DNA of 64,000 nucleotides, from NCBI GenBank assembly GCA_963969595.1, contig OZ018409.1, positions 40,995,282 to 41,059,281 on the forward strand. The letters are read 5' to 3'. Below are positions 22,926 to 34,644 of this stretch, one piece after another (the first letter of the stretch is position 1; each line of letters opens with the position of its first letter). The translations under genes and the position numbers were made by a program. Under the pieces are notes generated by a model that worked only from the letters and a program-made list of their open reading frames with translations, had not been told where the DNA came from and did not search any database. This DNA comes from Neckera pumila. Its lineage: Eukaryota > Streptophyta > Bryopsida > Hypnales > Neckeraceae.

Positions 22926-24944
22926 TTATTAAACTGATCGAAAAGAAACCGGGTGCATGTCCCAGGAAAGCGCCGCGGCACCCAAATTTCTACCGCAGTC
23001 ATTAATGCAGGGAATAATACAACAACTTAAAAAAAGGAGAATACCCCAAAACCAGGCGATGAATCGAATGACGGAATGAAGTGCCTGCCGGCCTGGTCTG
23101 AAGAAACTTTTTGGGGTGGCCGACCGAACCACATGAATCTAGTTCTGAAAGTGCCTCCCACTGTTTTAGATTAGATGCCAACAACTGGAATGAAGTCGCC
23201 CCGATCGAAGATTCCCCAACCGAACGGCGCCAATAGAATAGAGCAAAAATTGCACCACTTGGCGCCCCGGAGCGACAGAAAGCGTCGGCCCAACTGGCAC
23301 GCGGGACACTATTCCCGGACACGTCCGCCATTCTCTGCGGAATCGACGCCACGGTCGAGCGTCCATGCTGCCGCTGACTGCCGCGCGCGCGAGCTGGAGC
23401 TGGCTCGTCGATCAGCGCTGGCCGGGTCCTGTTTTCTTGCCAATTAGGTGAGGTACTCAGATTTCGTCCACAAAATATCGATCGAACTTACCTACACCGG
23501 TCCAGTAGGAAATTGAGGGAGGATTATGCGACTCGGCAACCGAATTTTGAAGGAGATTTTTCACAGAGCCGTTGACTCTGTGTATTACTGAAGTTGATTC
23601 AGTTTCTAGTGCATCCTGCAGTAATAACATCAATTCACAGGCTCACTAGATTGAAAATTTGCCTGCGAGAAATAGTAACTACTTAGAGATGTTCATAGTA
23701 TTTTAGATAAGATCTGAAAAATAAAGTGCGTTTCTCATCCATTTTTCATCCAAAACTTCACTCGATTTGAACTGCGTCCATTCAGACTTCTATTCAAGTA
23801 GTGTAGGGACCTGCACTGTCCACTAATTGGATTGACTTTAGTCGGTTCCAAAGCATTATGCAGATTATTCCAAAATTGGTAGCCTGAACCAAATTCTCGG
23901 AACCATCCATGACCCATCGAAAAAACAGAAGCCAAAAACAATTCTGCAAGAGAAAAGCGCTACGTCGGAACCCGTGCACACAATATTCTCCGGCCATGTC
24001 GACTTCCATTCAATGTAGCGTGCATGACCTGGGATTTGGATCCACTCATTCTCGGCTTGACGCGGCATTCCCTCCCAAATCCCAATTCTACAGTAGTGAA
24101 AGTCAAACTCCTCCATGGAGATCGATCATGCACAAACAATCAATCAGTAACTCATTTGTAGTTTCTAGCCCCACGCACGTCGATCGGTATTATTCCCATT
24201 TTGGGATAATAGGTTTGAGTGATCGACAACTGAACAGTCCGTTTGGAATGCCTATCGAATGATGAAGTCACATAGAGCGCGAATCGAATGTGGTTTGGTC
24301 ACCGGAAGCTACCCGGCCAGTCATTCATAATGAGTTATATTCGATTCGGGAATTGGAACACGAATCTACGGTACTGAAGCTCGCTGCACGGTTCTCGATT
24401 GAGAAGATCGACTTCTTCTAGATCTTCCGCTCACTCTGTCAGGAATCTTCTTGAAGTCGAAGCATGTGTGGAGTCTCGGTAATCATCAAGTCCTAGCTAG
24501 ACGTTCTACAGCTTTACTACTACAGCTAGCTCGGTCCCATGTCTCTGGCTTCCCAGTAAATGAAAATGTTACAATGGCTCGTTCCATTTGTTCAAAAAGA
24601 AAAAGAAAAAGAAAATGTGTTATTACTTTGTTTTGTGTCACTTTGCTTGCTGACCCGTCCAGGCCATTCTCGGCTGGGGTTTGGTGTATTTTACGCGTGC
24701 AATGAAATCTCTTTACATTTGTGTATAAAAATAAAATTAAAAAAGTGCTCTTCGGCGGCAGGGTTTCGTATTGTTTGGTAATTTTGTTATGGAGTATTTT
24801 TTTTTAATTTGGAAACCCAGAATCATTTTTCTTGATGGTTTTGATGTCCCTGGAAAAAAGGAAAAGCTAATTCTCCAGTTAATTCTCCAACAAACTTCGA
24901 TCGGGTGTCAACTTAACATCGTTGATATTTGCTGTAAACGTCAA
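22926..24944. other. GC-richer unassigned DNA
   Basis: Base composition is clearly higher in GC than most of the window, especially 22940-23460. It resembles none of the repeats elsewhere here. I tested the open frames on both strands by eye and recognised no domain. At 24188-24211 there is a near-perfect palindrome (TATTATTCCCATTTTGGGAT). At 24690-24745 a GCAATGAAATCTC block followed by A-rich sequence could be a retro-tail. It may be promoter or fossil gene DNA. Confidence 0.4.
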
Positions 24945-25106
24945 TTTCGTTAAATTGGCGAGATATTCCATTACTTTGGCGCACTTCAAGCCGTGCAGTC
25001 TGAACCCAAAAGCTATACCTGTCCTAGTCCTAAACCTTGAAACAAGACCTTCGTGAGGAGATAAGTCACAAGTTTTGACTTGTGGAGTATCGCCAATTTA
25101 ACGAAA
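24945..25106. mobile_element. Small inverted-repeat element (MITE-like)
   Basis: A perfect 17 bp inverted repeat, TTTCGTTAAATTGGCGA, lies at 24945-24961 with its complement at 25090-25106, enclosing 128 bp. Another short palindrome (CACAAGTTTTGACTTGTG) sits just inside the right end. No target duplication could be fixed, so superfamily is undetermined. Confidence 0.45.
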
Positions 25107-26603
25107 ATGGCATTTTCGATTAGTTTGCGACCAAAAACTAAAAAAGAATTCTTCGACAATTGAGAATAGTACATCTAGCTCCAGTTTCTGTTCATCCACT
25201 AGGTAGATGATTATTTAACTTACTGTCACACTCTTTGAAGTTCCCCCTAGCGTGATATTGTTATGACTAGATGCGCATGTTAACGATTCCCATAGCTAGG
25301 TTCTCTGTGCACTCCATGTATGTTTCGGCACTGAACCAGTCCAACGGCATCCCGAATCCACACCATTGCGTGCACGCAGTCGGCCCGAGGCTTGTGTGTC
25401 GATATAGATTCGCCGAACGTCGTGACCAAATGAGGAGGGAAATGAATATTTCATAATAATGAATTGGAAATGAATTAGAAATTTAGAAGCTACGATCGAT
25501 ACGAAGCATGTGCGCATGAGAAACATGAGTAAGACAATCGATAAGTTATTTGTACAGTAGCTTCTGCAAGTCAGAGGGCTAGCTCGTGATGGAGGTGGTG
25601 GCAGAGCTTGTCTCTGGCCCTGTTGCCTGCACTTGCTGCCTGGAGGCACAGCATAAAGTTCAGTCCCTCCCTCGAATCTGCCAGTTTTAATTAATTAATT
25701 AAGCAGAACAGTACTGACGGATCGATCGGAGCTAGACGCCGTGAATGGGGCACGATTTCTCAATCGACGAGAAAAGGGGCAAGTGCCATGTTAACTCCAA
25801 TCCAACAAGCGCCCGGGCTCTGCTGTTTGATAGAACGCATGACCTGGAGAGTGGCGGTTATGGAGGGGAGGGCCTGTTCAATGGGCCTTGGTTTCTAGCT
25901 CGTTCAGTTCCCACTCTGGGTTGCCTTGCCTGACAACTTCAATGCAGGGTCAGGTCGCCAGTGAAGCCAGGTTCATTACCACGTGGAATGGTCGTTCATC
26001 ATACCTGGTCCAAAAAACGCTGAACTGAGGAAATATGCAGTCAGTCGATCAGTCGGAGATTGATTCAAGGTATGATTTTATTTGGCGTTGGGGACAAATT
26101 TGAAAGGACCTTCAATTCATTGCTCTCAGACAGAACCACCTCAGCCGTCACATGGCCGAAGGGCAACAGAAGACACACCCAAACAAGCATCCCTCACGAC
26201 TACCTGTGCAGGGAAGGTAGCCAATTCATTATTACGAGAACGGAGCCTGTTGCATTGCAACAACACCAATAAGTCCTTTCTTCCCAAAAAGCCCCCCCCA
26301 AAAAAACACGATAAGTTCCAATAGGTTGGTATTACCACCTACGCTACCCTTCCCCATCCAAACTTGGAATCTGAGTTAGCTTGTAATTATTCTTTGCTCA
26401 ACATAACATTGTTAACCAAGCCAGGCCCTTTTGCTTCTGCGGAAAGCCCCCCAACGCTGAAAATTCCTAAAATGCGTGAAAATCCGTTGCATAATTTCAC
26501 CACACCAGATTGTTATTTTAGCAGTTAATCATCATCCATCTAAAAAATCTGTCATGTTGTATTGACTTCAGAGATGGGCCAGCTTCCCAAAACCGTCCTC
26601 TTG
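25107..26603. other. GC-richer unassigned DNA, continued
   Basis: Similar in character to 22.9-24.9 kb. No known protein motif, splice-bounded exon or terminal repeat was recognised. The C run and A run at 26291-26308 may mark an old retro-insertion, but the flanks are not convincing. Confidence 0.4.
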
Positions 26604-26616
26604 AATTGACAACCCA

Positions 26617-26659
26617 ACGGGTCTCCCATTTGCTCAAAAAAATAAAATTAAAAATTAAA
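26617..26659 (+). mobile_element. Ultra-short A-tailed retro-insertion (43 bp)
   Basis: A perfect 13 bp direct repeat, AATTGACAACCCA (26604-26616, 26660-26672), flanks only 43 bp, of which the last ~28 are A-rich. Only about 16 bp of unique sequence precedes the tail. The structure fits an aborted LINE-mediated insertion. Confidence 0.6.
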
Positions 26660-26814
26660 AATTGACAACCCAGTAAGAAATTACCTTTGCCCATCCAATG
26701 ACCTCCTTCACATTATAATTGACTTCCCACAGCTATCCAGAGACAAATTATACCTCCACCTAGGGGTAGAAGGAATTCAGCTGGTAAAAATGCTACAAAT
26801 AGAAACCAATCACC

Positions 26815-28932
26815 ATGAAAGAACGGATACATGGCATCCATCTACCTCACAATGACCTACAACAATTAATGTCCCAATATGCAGACGATACAGGCATGTC
26901 TATTAGGGGTCAAGAAATGGATCTTAGGAATACTACCACTCTTCTCCAAAGATTTGGATCAGCTATTGGTCTCATCATCAACTGGACTAAAAGTATTGGC
27001 TATTGGTTCTCGAAGAATTTGAGACCTCAATGGATAGATCAATTTAATCTAACATGGGCTCCTCTAGGGTCTTTAACTAAGCTATTTGGTGCCCCTTTTG
27101 GGATATTTCTTGATACATTAGATATTGATAGTTTCCTGCAAGCAAAAATAGCAAAGAAACTAGCTTATTGGGGCACCCAACGCCTTTCCTTAGCTGGCAG
27201 AGCTACAGTTGTAAACGCAGTGCTTCTTTCTACACTTTACTACTTCATTGCTATCTGGAGTGGTTTCTTGCAAGTTATTCGAGCTATACGAGGAAGTCTT
27301 TGAAATTACTTGTGGAATAGGACCGAACATATAACACGTACCAGAGTTAATTGGGATGACTGCTGTTCGCCCAAAGCCGTTGGAGGACTGAAATTACTTG
27401 ATCCTGAGGTTTCACTGATGGCTCTCCTTACCAAATGGATCCTCTTTGCTATTGAGCCAAATATATCCAACCTTAAAATTTTACTAAGATATAGAATAAA
27501 CCAAATGAAGCCACATCCATATGAAGGTTATTGGTTCCCTTCACAGGCTTGGCTCATAGTACAAAACCCGTCAGTTACTCGAGGCTCCAGGGTCTGGAAC
27601 CGGATTACAGCAGCATGGAAACGCTTAGCCAAGCTCATTGACCTTGTCCCGCCATTAAATGCAGATGAAGTATTGACCTCTAGCTTGTGGTGGGCAAAAA
27701 GCTTCATAGGTTCTAACTTCTAATTCACAAGAACAAGGGCTAGGGAGTCTATGCAGGGACTCAGAACAATTTTTGACTTATGGGACAAGGATAGACAAGA
27801 CTTTTGATCATAGGCAGTAGTCTCAGCTACCTTTTCACTTACTACCAATGAAATCTAGCAGTGGAGGTTTCTTATTTCACATATTCCTCATGAATGGGTG
27901 ACTCTTCTGACTTCACAGGCCCACCTTGTCAAGGAGGGACAATGGGTGGGTCTATACACCAACGTACATGACGATCTACCTAAATTAACATGGTTGGTAA
28001 ACGAACCTAACTTCAAAATTTGTCCATCACAGTTACAAGTCCTCTCCCCTTCAACAGAGGCAGTTTTAGCAACAGTCAGCCCAACCTCCAAGCAACTATC
28101 GATACTCCATCACCTCCCAGGGGAAGAAGTTTACAAGGGCTACATTAGGAGAATTCGAATATTAGAATTTTGTAAGAAGAGTGGTGGGGTTCTGACTTGC
28201 TTCTATTCGGGAGATATTCAGACTTTGAATTTCAATTCTGGACGTTGGTAGTGGGACAATAGGCTTTTGCTGTCAGATTATACAACATCCATGGGCCGCC
28301 AACTCCTAACCAAGCAAAGTCAACTCAAGCGTTCCATTCCTTCCAAATTGCCAGGCCATCTCCCTCTTGACTTTCTACCTGATTGGTGGGACCTTTGGCA
28401 CAAATCACGAACTCAGAAAGAAGCGGCGTTTATGTGGTCTGTCTGGCACAATGCAATGGCGGTTCATTCATGGAGAGCATGGATCAATCCAACCATTGAT
28501 GTCAATTGTAATTGTTGCACGGACAATGTAGAAGAAACACCGAATCACAGGTTCTATTATTGTCTATGCGCTCAAGAGATTTGGGAGTACGCACAATCGT
28601 TTCTATATCATTTACAAGGAACTCAACCGGTTATGGGACCCTGTAGCCGATTTAGTCCTATCCAATGTATATTTAGAACCAAGCTTCCACATAGATTTAC
28701 CGGTCTTAGGATTATCTAGACTCTACTTAGAGGTCAAGCATTATGGATCATGTGGATTTCTCATAATAGTAAGGTGTTTGCTAATGCTTCTTGGCCTAAA
28801 GCCAAATGTCAACAAGCACTGTGGGAAGCACTCTTAGATGTGGGGCGGGCGGCACATATGAAGGCCATGTGTAGTGCACACCATCACTCTAGGCTCTCTA
28901 CTGAGGCGCATAGAAGGTTTGAGCGGGTCTAG
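26815..28932 (+). pseudogene. LINE-B ORF2 C-terminal half
   Basis: A single frame is held for 2.1 kb without frameshift but with about seven stops (near 27301, 27721, 27806, 27812, 27856, 28248, 28717). The RT box is intact: SQYADDTGMSI at residues ~21-31. The thumb/connection region follows (LSLAGRATVVNAVLL, then GGLKLLDPE), and then the zinc-binding C-terminus (NCNCCTDNVEETPNHRFYYC at ~28507-28566). Several stops sit where Trp, Arg or Gln would fit and could come from single C-to-T or G-to-A changes. Endonuclease and the first half of RT are absent. A degenerate relative of the zinc region lies at 33.7 kb. Confidence 0.85.
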
Positions 28933-29118
28933 CTTCAATCTCCTATCTTGACTTATAGGAGGGGCAATAAAGAGGTGTTCTGGAGCAAGGTGCGGCCTCC
29001 TGAGTGCTCTTTCTTCTAGCGGTCTTTTGGTTCTTTGGTTCTTTTGTTTTGGGCCGTTCTTGATTGGCTCTTGTGTCCAGCTATTTTGGCTTGGCTGTTG
29101 TTATTTGGTTTCTTTTAA

Positions 29119-30044
29119 CCCCCTAAAGTTCCTTGACTATGTTCTCACCAAAAATGCTCCGAAATTGCCATTTCTGGTATAGATACTAAATTTTTGAAAA
29201 ATATCATTTTTGGACACATGTAATCGTAGGATTTTGTAGTACTCTGGTTTGAAAATGTGTGGAAAAAATTTCACAAATTTTCATCGTGTAGATTGGAAGG
29301 TATTAGCGTTTGAAGTGGCAAAAGTCCTTTTTTTGGCCCTCCAAAAAACCGGGCAGCTACACTTCACAAGGTCAGATTATTATGAAAAAAATTCTAAAAT
29401 TGTTGTGCTTCTTTGGATTCATTCTTTTGGGCAAGTTGGCTTTATGCTTGAAAATTTTCAGATTATTTAGAATTGTACAACATATAGGAAAAAAATAAAA
29501 AGTAGAAAGAAGTAGAGAATGGTTCAAAACACTAAATTTTAAAGAAGTTAATCATGGAATTGAAAATTGCCAATCCCAATGGTTGCAATATTGTAATAAA
29601 CAATCTACATCCTACAATTTTTTTTGTTTTTATAAATATTGAAAATTGAGTGAAATAAACAACTTCAAAGTTTATTTTAGAGTAGACAATCCATAACTGC
29701 CCTTAAACTAAAAATCTTTGTAATGTTTGACTCATTCATTAAAATGGAATGATTCAAAGCTTTCCACGTATATATAAATCTAATAAACCAATTTCAGATT
29801 TTTATTTTTGGAAAAAGTGTTTTTTTCTGATGTGCCCGGATTGCCCGAATTGAGAAACATACAACATATTAGGCCATAACTTTTGACTTTTGTTTCCAAA
29901 TGTCCTGAAATTTGGTGCATATGAAAGATATTCCTCGTCCCTACCTTCTATAAAAATTTCAGCCCAAGCTATGCAAATCTCCAATCACACATACCTGCCC
30001 GGAATTTCTATGTTGCCAAAAAACGCATGTTGGTCCTTTAGGGA
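29119..30044 (-). mobile_element. TTAA-flanked TIR element, copy G
   Basis: This 926 bp copy lies inverse to A. It starts CCCCCTAAAGTTCC after TTAA (29115-29118) and ends GGTCCTTTAGGGA before TTAA (30045-30048). The interior aligns with the inverse of A, B and K throughout. It interrupts the 3' leader of LINE-B. It is non-coding. Confidence 0.85.
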
Positions 30045-30100
30045 TTAATGCAGTGGGTTTCCAATTTGTTATAAAATAAAAAATAAAATAAAAGGGGAAA

Positions 30101-30996
30101 AAAAGGGTTTCATCAAGCTGGATTTGCGGGGTTTAGAGAATGAATAATTGTATAGACGAGAAGGGGATTTTTTTTTTCCCTTCTGTTCCACCCCATGACT
30201 CCGTGCACCATGCCATTGCAATTCAGTAGGTCAGCTATTCACGTGGGGGCTTCCCAGTGGCCCATAACGTTCTGTACCGATGTAAATTATTTTGCTGTAC
30301 CCCTTGCAGTTGTTTTTTCATGGCACGAAAGATCTTCTCAGGAACGAAGGAAGGATTCTCTCCACGGCCGCTAGCTGTCTCTCTATCTCCCTCCCAGTCT
30401 CTCTCTCCACTCTCCCCTCTCCAAGTCTCCAGTCTCCATTTGCAGCAGGGCTTTAAGTTCCGTTCCATTTGACCGGATCTTTGGGTTTCGAAGACCTCAA
30501 TTTAGGCCCCCACAGTACTACTGTACTACTGTATGTATGTGTACAGTTTAGGACAGCAGAAGGTTTAAAATGATCTCGGGGCTGGACGTCTCCTCATTAT
30601 GATTAGAGTCTGGTTGGCATGGGCTGGGGAATTAGTTGGGGTAGGGGAAGCCTCTAGATCCTGTCAGGACCTGCAGGTCAGTTCCAAATTTCCAATCCCA
30701 GGAAGAGGAAAAAACACACAGAACCGTCAAAAGAAGTTGAGCAATTTCAGCCTAGTTGGAACCACGTTTTCTTTGGTTGTTTTTTCGACATAAAGGAAAC
30801 GGAATTTCATTGCAAAGAACTGAAACTGTCACAATAGTACAAACCTGCCAGCCACCAGTTGGGGGAAGTTGCATAAGCACTTTGGCGTGTCCGGAAGACT
30901 TTTGCCGTCTCACCAGTTGAAGCCTTCTTGTTTTTTCAATGCAGGCCACTTCAGATTTCCATCGCAACATTGGAACTTCCTGTGCCCCGCAAGATT
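30101..30996. other. Unassigned DNA with CT-rich tract
   Basis: The stretch 30375-30440 is strongly CT-rich (CTCTCTATCTCCCTCCCAGT and similar), as plant 5' leaders often are, but no coding region follows. At 30782-30970 the inverse strand ends in TTTGCAATGAAATTCC plus an A/T-rich tail, and a similar block lies at about 40250. These may be antisense LINE or SINE 3' ends. No gene was assigned. Confidence 0.35.
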
Positions 30997-31008
30997 AACT
31001 TATGCCAC

Positions 31009-31900
31009 GCTAACCTCGACTTCGACCCGGGAGAATGGCGTTGGAGAGCTGCTCAAGGTCAACCTCGGGACTTCTTCAACTACTCGACCAGACCGGGCTA
31101 CGCAATTGGCCAAGGAAACTACTCATCCTAGTCCCGCCTCTTCACGAAGCTCAAATTACTGGACCTCACTGAGACGGAGATCCAACTCGCCACGACCACC
31201 TTTGGGACAATAGACACCCCAACAAACTACAATTTTTTCTGTGGCTTATTAACTCCGGTGGCCTTCCCACAACCAGTTGGAGCTCAGTTATAGGGGACCC
31301 TGCAGAATGCCAGAGTTGCAACCTCAACATCTGTGAGACCACGGAGCATGTTTTCTACTCATGCAAAATCGCAAGACAAGTATGGAAGAAATTCCGGTGG
31401 ATTCGCCAAGACCTTGGCCAGCACCAATTACCATCATGGAGAGAAGTTATTACAGGGATCCCTCCAGGTTCTCACGGCCAGGATGGTGGCTACACTCCCC
31501 TCGACTTTGAATTCAATATCGCTAGTGACACTTTGCGCTCTGCCACTCTCTGGCACCTATGGTGTGCCGGGAACAGGAAGCTTTTTGAAGGCCAGACCAG
31601 TAGCATTGTTGAGATCTCCTCCCTCGCTTGGAGAGACACCATTTTGGCAGGAATGGCTCTTAGGAACCATATTCTGTCATTCTACAACCATTGTAGTGAG
31701 GATAGACAGAGACTTCTTTGCCAAGAGTTTCTGAACACTTGGTGCAAAAATGAGGTCTTTTGCTCCGGTACTCTTCACAAGCCCGAGTGGCATCTCTCTC
31801 TTAGCCTTCCTCCTAGGTTAGACATCTTGCATGAGCCAATTTGATTGTTTTCTCCTTTGGTTTTTTAATGGTCACCTCCTTTTTTTTTAAAAAACAAACA
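31009..31900 (+). mobile_element. 5'-truncated LINE-A copy, 892 bp
   Basis: A perfect 12 bp duplication, AACTTATGCCAC (30997-31008, 31901-31912), flanks it. The insert corresponds to the last ~0.9 kb of LINE-A. It encodes remnants of the ORF2 C-terminus, including FFNYSTRPGYAIG and the zinc motif AECQSCN ... EHVFYSC, and finishes with KPEWHLSLSLPPRL and a stop at 31844. One frame is open over much of 31180-31844. The 3' end TTTTTTAATGGTCACCTCC and A/T tail match LINE-A at 22.8 kb. It was dead on arrival for lack of RT. Confidence 0.9.
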
Positions 31901-31912
31901 AACTTATGCCAC

Positions 31913-32226
31913 ACTATTGACAAGTTTCAGCATCTAAAGGAAAAGAGCTTGTAGTTTCTTCAAATCCGACATGCTTGGATTGGCAGGTCTTCAATGAGTT
32001 GCACTCGTCTCCCACCCTGCGCCTCCAAAACCGCCTCGTAAAGTAAGTTGTGGAGGATGTTGGTGGGGCGCAGCTAGCTTCCTGGCCCCTTCCACGCGCC
32101 ACTGACCGTCTTGCGCGTTCTAAGTGGTGCGGACGGGTGGATATGCTCTTATAATGCCAAGGACTCAAGTCCAGCGGTATAAACCGTCCAAGGATTTACA
32201 GTTTGATCAAGGCAGGTGGCGTTAGC
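31913..32226. other. Short unassigned stretch
   Basis: This is moderately GC-rich spacer between the truncated LINE and element L. No feature was recognised. Confidence 0.5.
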
Positions 32227-32230
32227 TTGG

Positions 32231-33505
32231 CCCCTAAAGTCCCAAGGCCATTTTGAGTTTAGAAAGATCATTGCTTTTTAAGTGTTATAGACCTAATGCC
32301 ACTAAGTTATAGAGATCTCAATCGTACAATTTTGTAGTATACATGTTGTAGATGATGTGGATCAAATTTGGAGTCATTTGGCTATATAGATTGCAAGATT
32401 ATAATGTTTTAGTGTTGAAATAGGATTCTGAAATTTTCCTAGCAACACATTTGGTGGTGAAATTTGATTTCTAAATCTACTCAACTGAAAAAAAATGAAC
32501 TATAAAGTGATTGAAAACCAATATACAAACACATTGGTGAAAAAAATATCATTCAATTGACTCCTTGTGTCTGCAAACTGACTTTGAAAGAAAAAAGTAG
32601 CAAAGAAATGTCAAAATATAGCAAGAAAAGTTGCAAAAAACACATCTAAGGTTGAATCTCCTTCTACTAAAATGCTTCTTAGTCACTCATAATTTTTTAT
32701 GAAAATTTAGCCACTCAAACTAGACTAGTCTAAGCAACCTTTTTAAAAACGTTTTTTGAAATGGATACTGTATCATTAGGAAAAGTTTCAGCCCTTGAAG
32801 GGGCCGCAAGTTTTGCACCCCCGAGGTGCAATTAGGGAAAAAAATAGAAATAAAAAATTATTTTTTATTTTAAAAAAGTTGGATGCTGACATGGCACTAT
32901 TGGTGCCACGTCAGCGCCACATCAGATTTTAAAATTTTTAATTTTTAAATTTTTTTTAAATTTTTTTTTTTTTTTTAATATATATTTTTTTTTCTGTAAT
33001 TGCACTGCGGGGGTGCCAAAAATAAAAAACTTGCAGCCCCTTGTAGGGTTTAGAATCTTGTAATGGAAGAAAAAACAAGCTGGCAAAGTTCACTTTAATC
33101 CAAAAATGTCGGGATTTTAAACTTCGAATTGCTCCCACACATTCAAAAAAACTTGGATTGACATGAAAATTTTACCACAATAACTAGACTTCAAAGGAAA
33201 CATAATGCATCAAAGTTGATCAAAAAACTAACATTGGATGAAGGAGATACAAGCCCCCAAAGTTGCAGCTATCATATGCAATTTGGTGAATTCAAACTAA
33301 GCCTAAGAAACTTTGATTGACTTTCAAAAAATCAATGCATCTTGGATTGATTTGAATTTTTTTCCACACAAACTAGAAGAGAAGGCACAAATTTTCCAAC
33401 AAGTTTTATTGAATTTGGACATTAGATGCAAAAGTTACATTACTTTGAATTGGACTACTTGAAACTATGTGAGGACACTTATGGGCCCCTAAGGGAATTT
33501 AGGGA
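32231..33505. mobile_element. Diverged TTAA-flanked element, copy L, split by a MITE
   Basis: The left end is CCCCTAAAGTCCC after TTGG (32227-32230); the right end is GGGAATTTAGGGA before TTAA (33506-33509). Removing the 282 bp foldback element and its TA leaves 991 bp. The interior shares little obvious sequence with the other copies except general layout and AT richness, so I place it in the family on termini and size only. Confidence 0.5.
32779..33060. mobile_element. Foldback MITE, 282 bp, TA target
   Basis: It has long imperfect inverted arms, including GGGGCCGCAAGTTTTGCACC and the inverse of GGGGGTGCCAAAAATAAAAA. It is flanked by TA (32777-32778, 33061-33062). The centre contains TGGCACTATTGGTGCCACGT, itself a palindrome. 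A second copy lies at 45325-45581. A TA target suggests a Tc1/mariner-type (Stowaway-like) origin, though the termini are not classic. It is inserted inside element L. Confidence 0.7.
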
Positions 33506-33514
33506 TTAATGGGG

Positions 33515-34348
33515 ACTTGTTTCACGCGAATACAACTAAAAAAGGGTGCGCAATGATAAAACCAAGGCTAGGACTCAAGAAAACAAATCCTGAGAAATGA
33601 TGTGGATGCTCCCGGTCACCTATAAGTTGCAATGATCGGAAATATGGCACAAAGATAGGCCACAGAAGAAAGTTGGCTACTTGTGGTCAGTTGTATACAA
33701 AGCTGTGGAAGTAAACAATTGGCGTGTCCAATTCTTCTCCAGCATTGATGTCTAGTGCTTATGTTGCAACGAAGTACTTGAGGAAACAACTTTGCACAGG
33801 TTTGTAGACTGCAAGCCTAGCTAAGAAGCGTGGAATTTTGCACTCTCTATCTTGTACCTTTTGTAGGTTGTGCCGCAAGTAGAGGGACGCTGGGCTAGTT
33901 TAACATGGCAACATTGCTTATTGAGCTCATGACTACCATGAAGGCTATGTACGGAAGCTACAATTTGGTCAATGCTTTGAGGATTTGTGGTTTGGTTGTG
34001 TTCGTTGCAAAGAAATGCCTACGTTTTTAATTAGGATGAGTGGCCATAGCTCAATCTTGAACAAATGATCTGGGAGGCTATGCTCGATCATGGTAGGACA
34101 ACATGGCATAGGATTGCTATCCTTTGAGATAGACATCTGTTGAGTGCTCACAAATTGTTGAAGAAGTTTTATAACATTTGGCTTAGGTCTCCCTTTTTGG
34201 ATCCATGATCAATAGAGTTGTTTTTTGAAATCTGAAAAAAACTCGTACATGGGGTGTTTATATAGAGTTGTGTTGATTCTTATTTGATTGCGGCCTAGTT
34301 TCTCTTTCATTAATCTTTGGGGCTTTGCCCTCGAATTCTCCGCCATTT
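33515..34348 (+). mobile_element. Degenerate LINE-B fragment
   Basis: Translation near 33690-33870 gives a decayed zinc-binding C-terminus (NNWRVQFF, CLCCNEVLEE, HRFVDC) that lines up with LINE-B at 28.46-28.57 kb. The 3' leader continues to 34348, where the gypsy element inserted. It resumes at 39901-39952 with TTGGAATAAATTCCAATTTC and a poly-A. Stops and indels are frequent. The 5' boundary is approximate. Confidence 0.6.
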
Positions 34349-34644
34349 TGTTACGAACTAGTTCGTACAAACCGGACTTAGTGATGGATCTGGCGGTTAG
34401 GGTTAGTTATCTTCCTTCTTCTTCTTAAGAACCACGGAGAGGGTTTGGTCCCTCATGTGTTACTTTGTTAATATAATGCAAAGAGCGTTTGATGTAAATC
34501 AAGGGTGTTGTGATGTTTGCAATTAAGGTATTACTTGAGATCCTTGGAATTGGTAACAAGATTCCATGTGTGAAATTAGGTGAGTGATTGTCCAAACGTT
34601 CCAATTCAAATGGAGCATTTATCGGAAATGAACTGATTCTGACA
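34349..34644 (+). repeat. Gypsy 5' LTR
   Basis: The LTR begins TGTTACGAACTAGTTCG and ends CTGATTCTGACA (TG...CA). It contains a TATAATG-like stretch. It is the same length as the 3' LTR and I count about 15 differences in 296 positions, mostly transitions. Confidence 0.9.

Larger units (their letters stand above)
26815..30100 (+). mobile_element. LINE-B, 5'-truncated, with element G in its 3' leader
   Basis: The recognisable sequence starts inside the RT domain at about 26815 and runs through the C-terminal zinc region to 28932. A ~190 bp T/G-rich 3' leader follows, then TIR element G (29119-30044). Beyond G lie ~20 bp of likely LINE sequence and an A-rich tail (about 30070-30095). G therefore split the 3' leader at a TTAA. 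The exact 5' junction and a target duplication were not found. It is a different LINE type from LINE-A, judging by protein and 3' end. Confidence 0.7.

Noticed and set aside
30257..30472. CT-rich open frame as a coding exon
   Set aside because: The frame results from CT-rich simple sequence; it looks more like a leader or promoter tract than protein.
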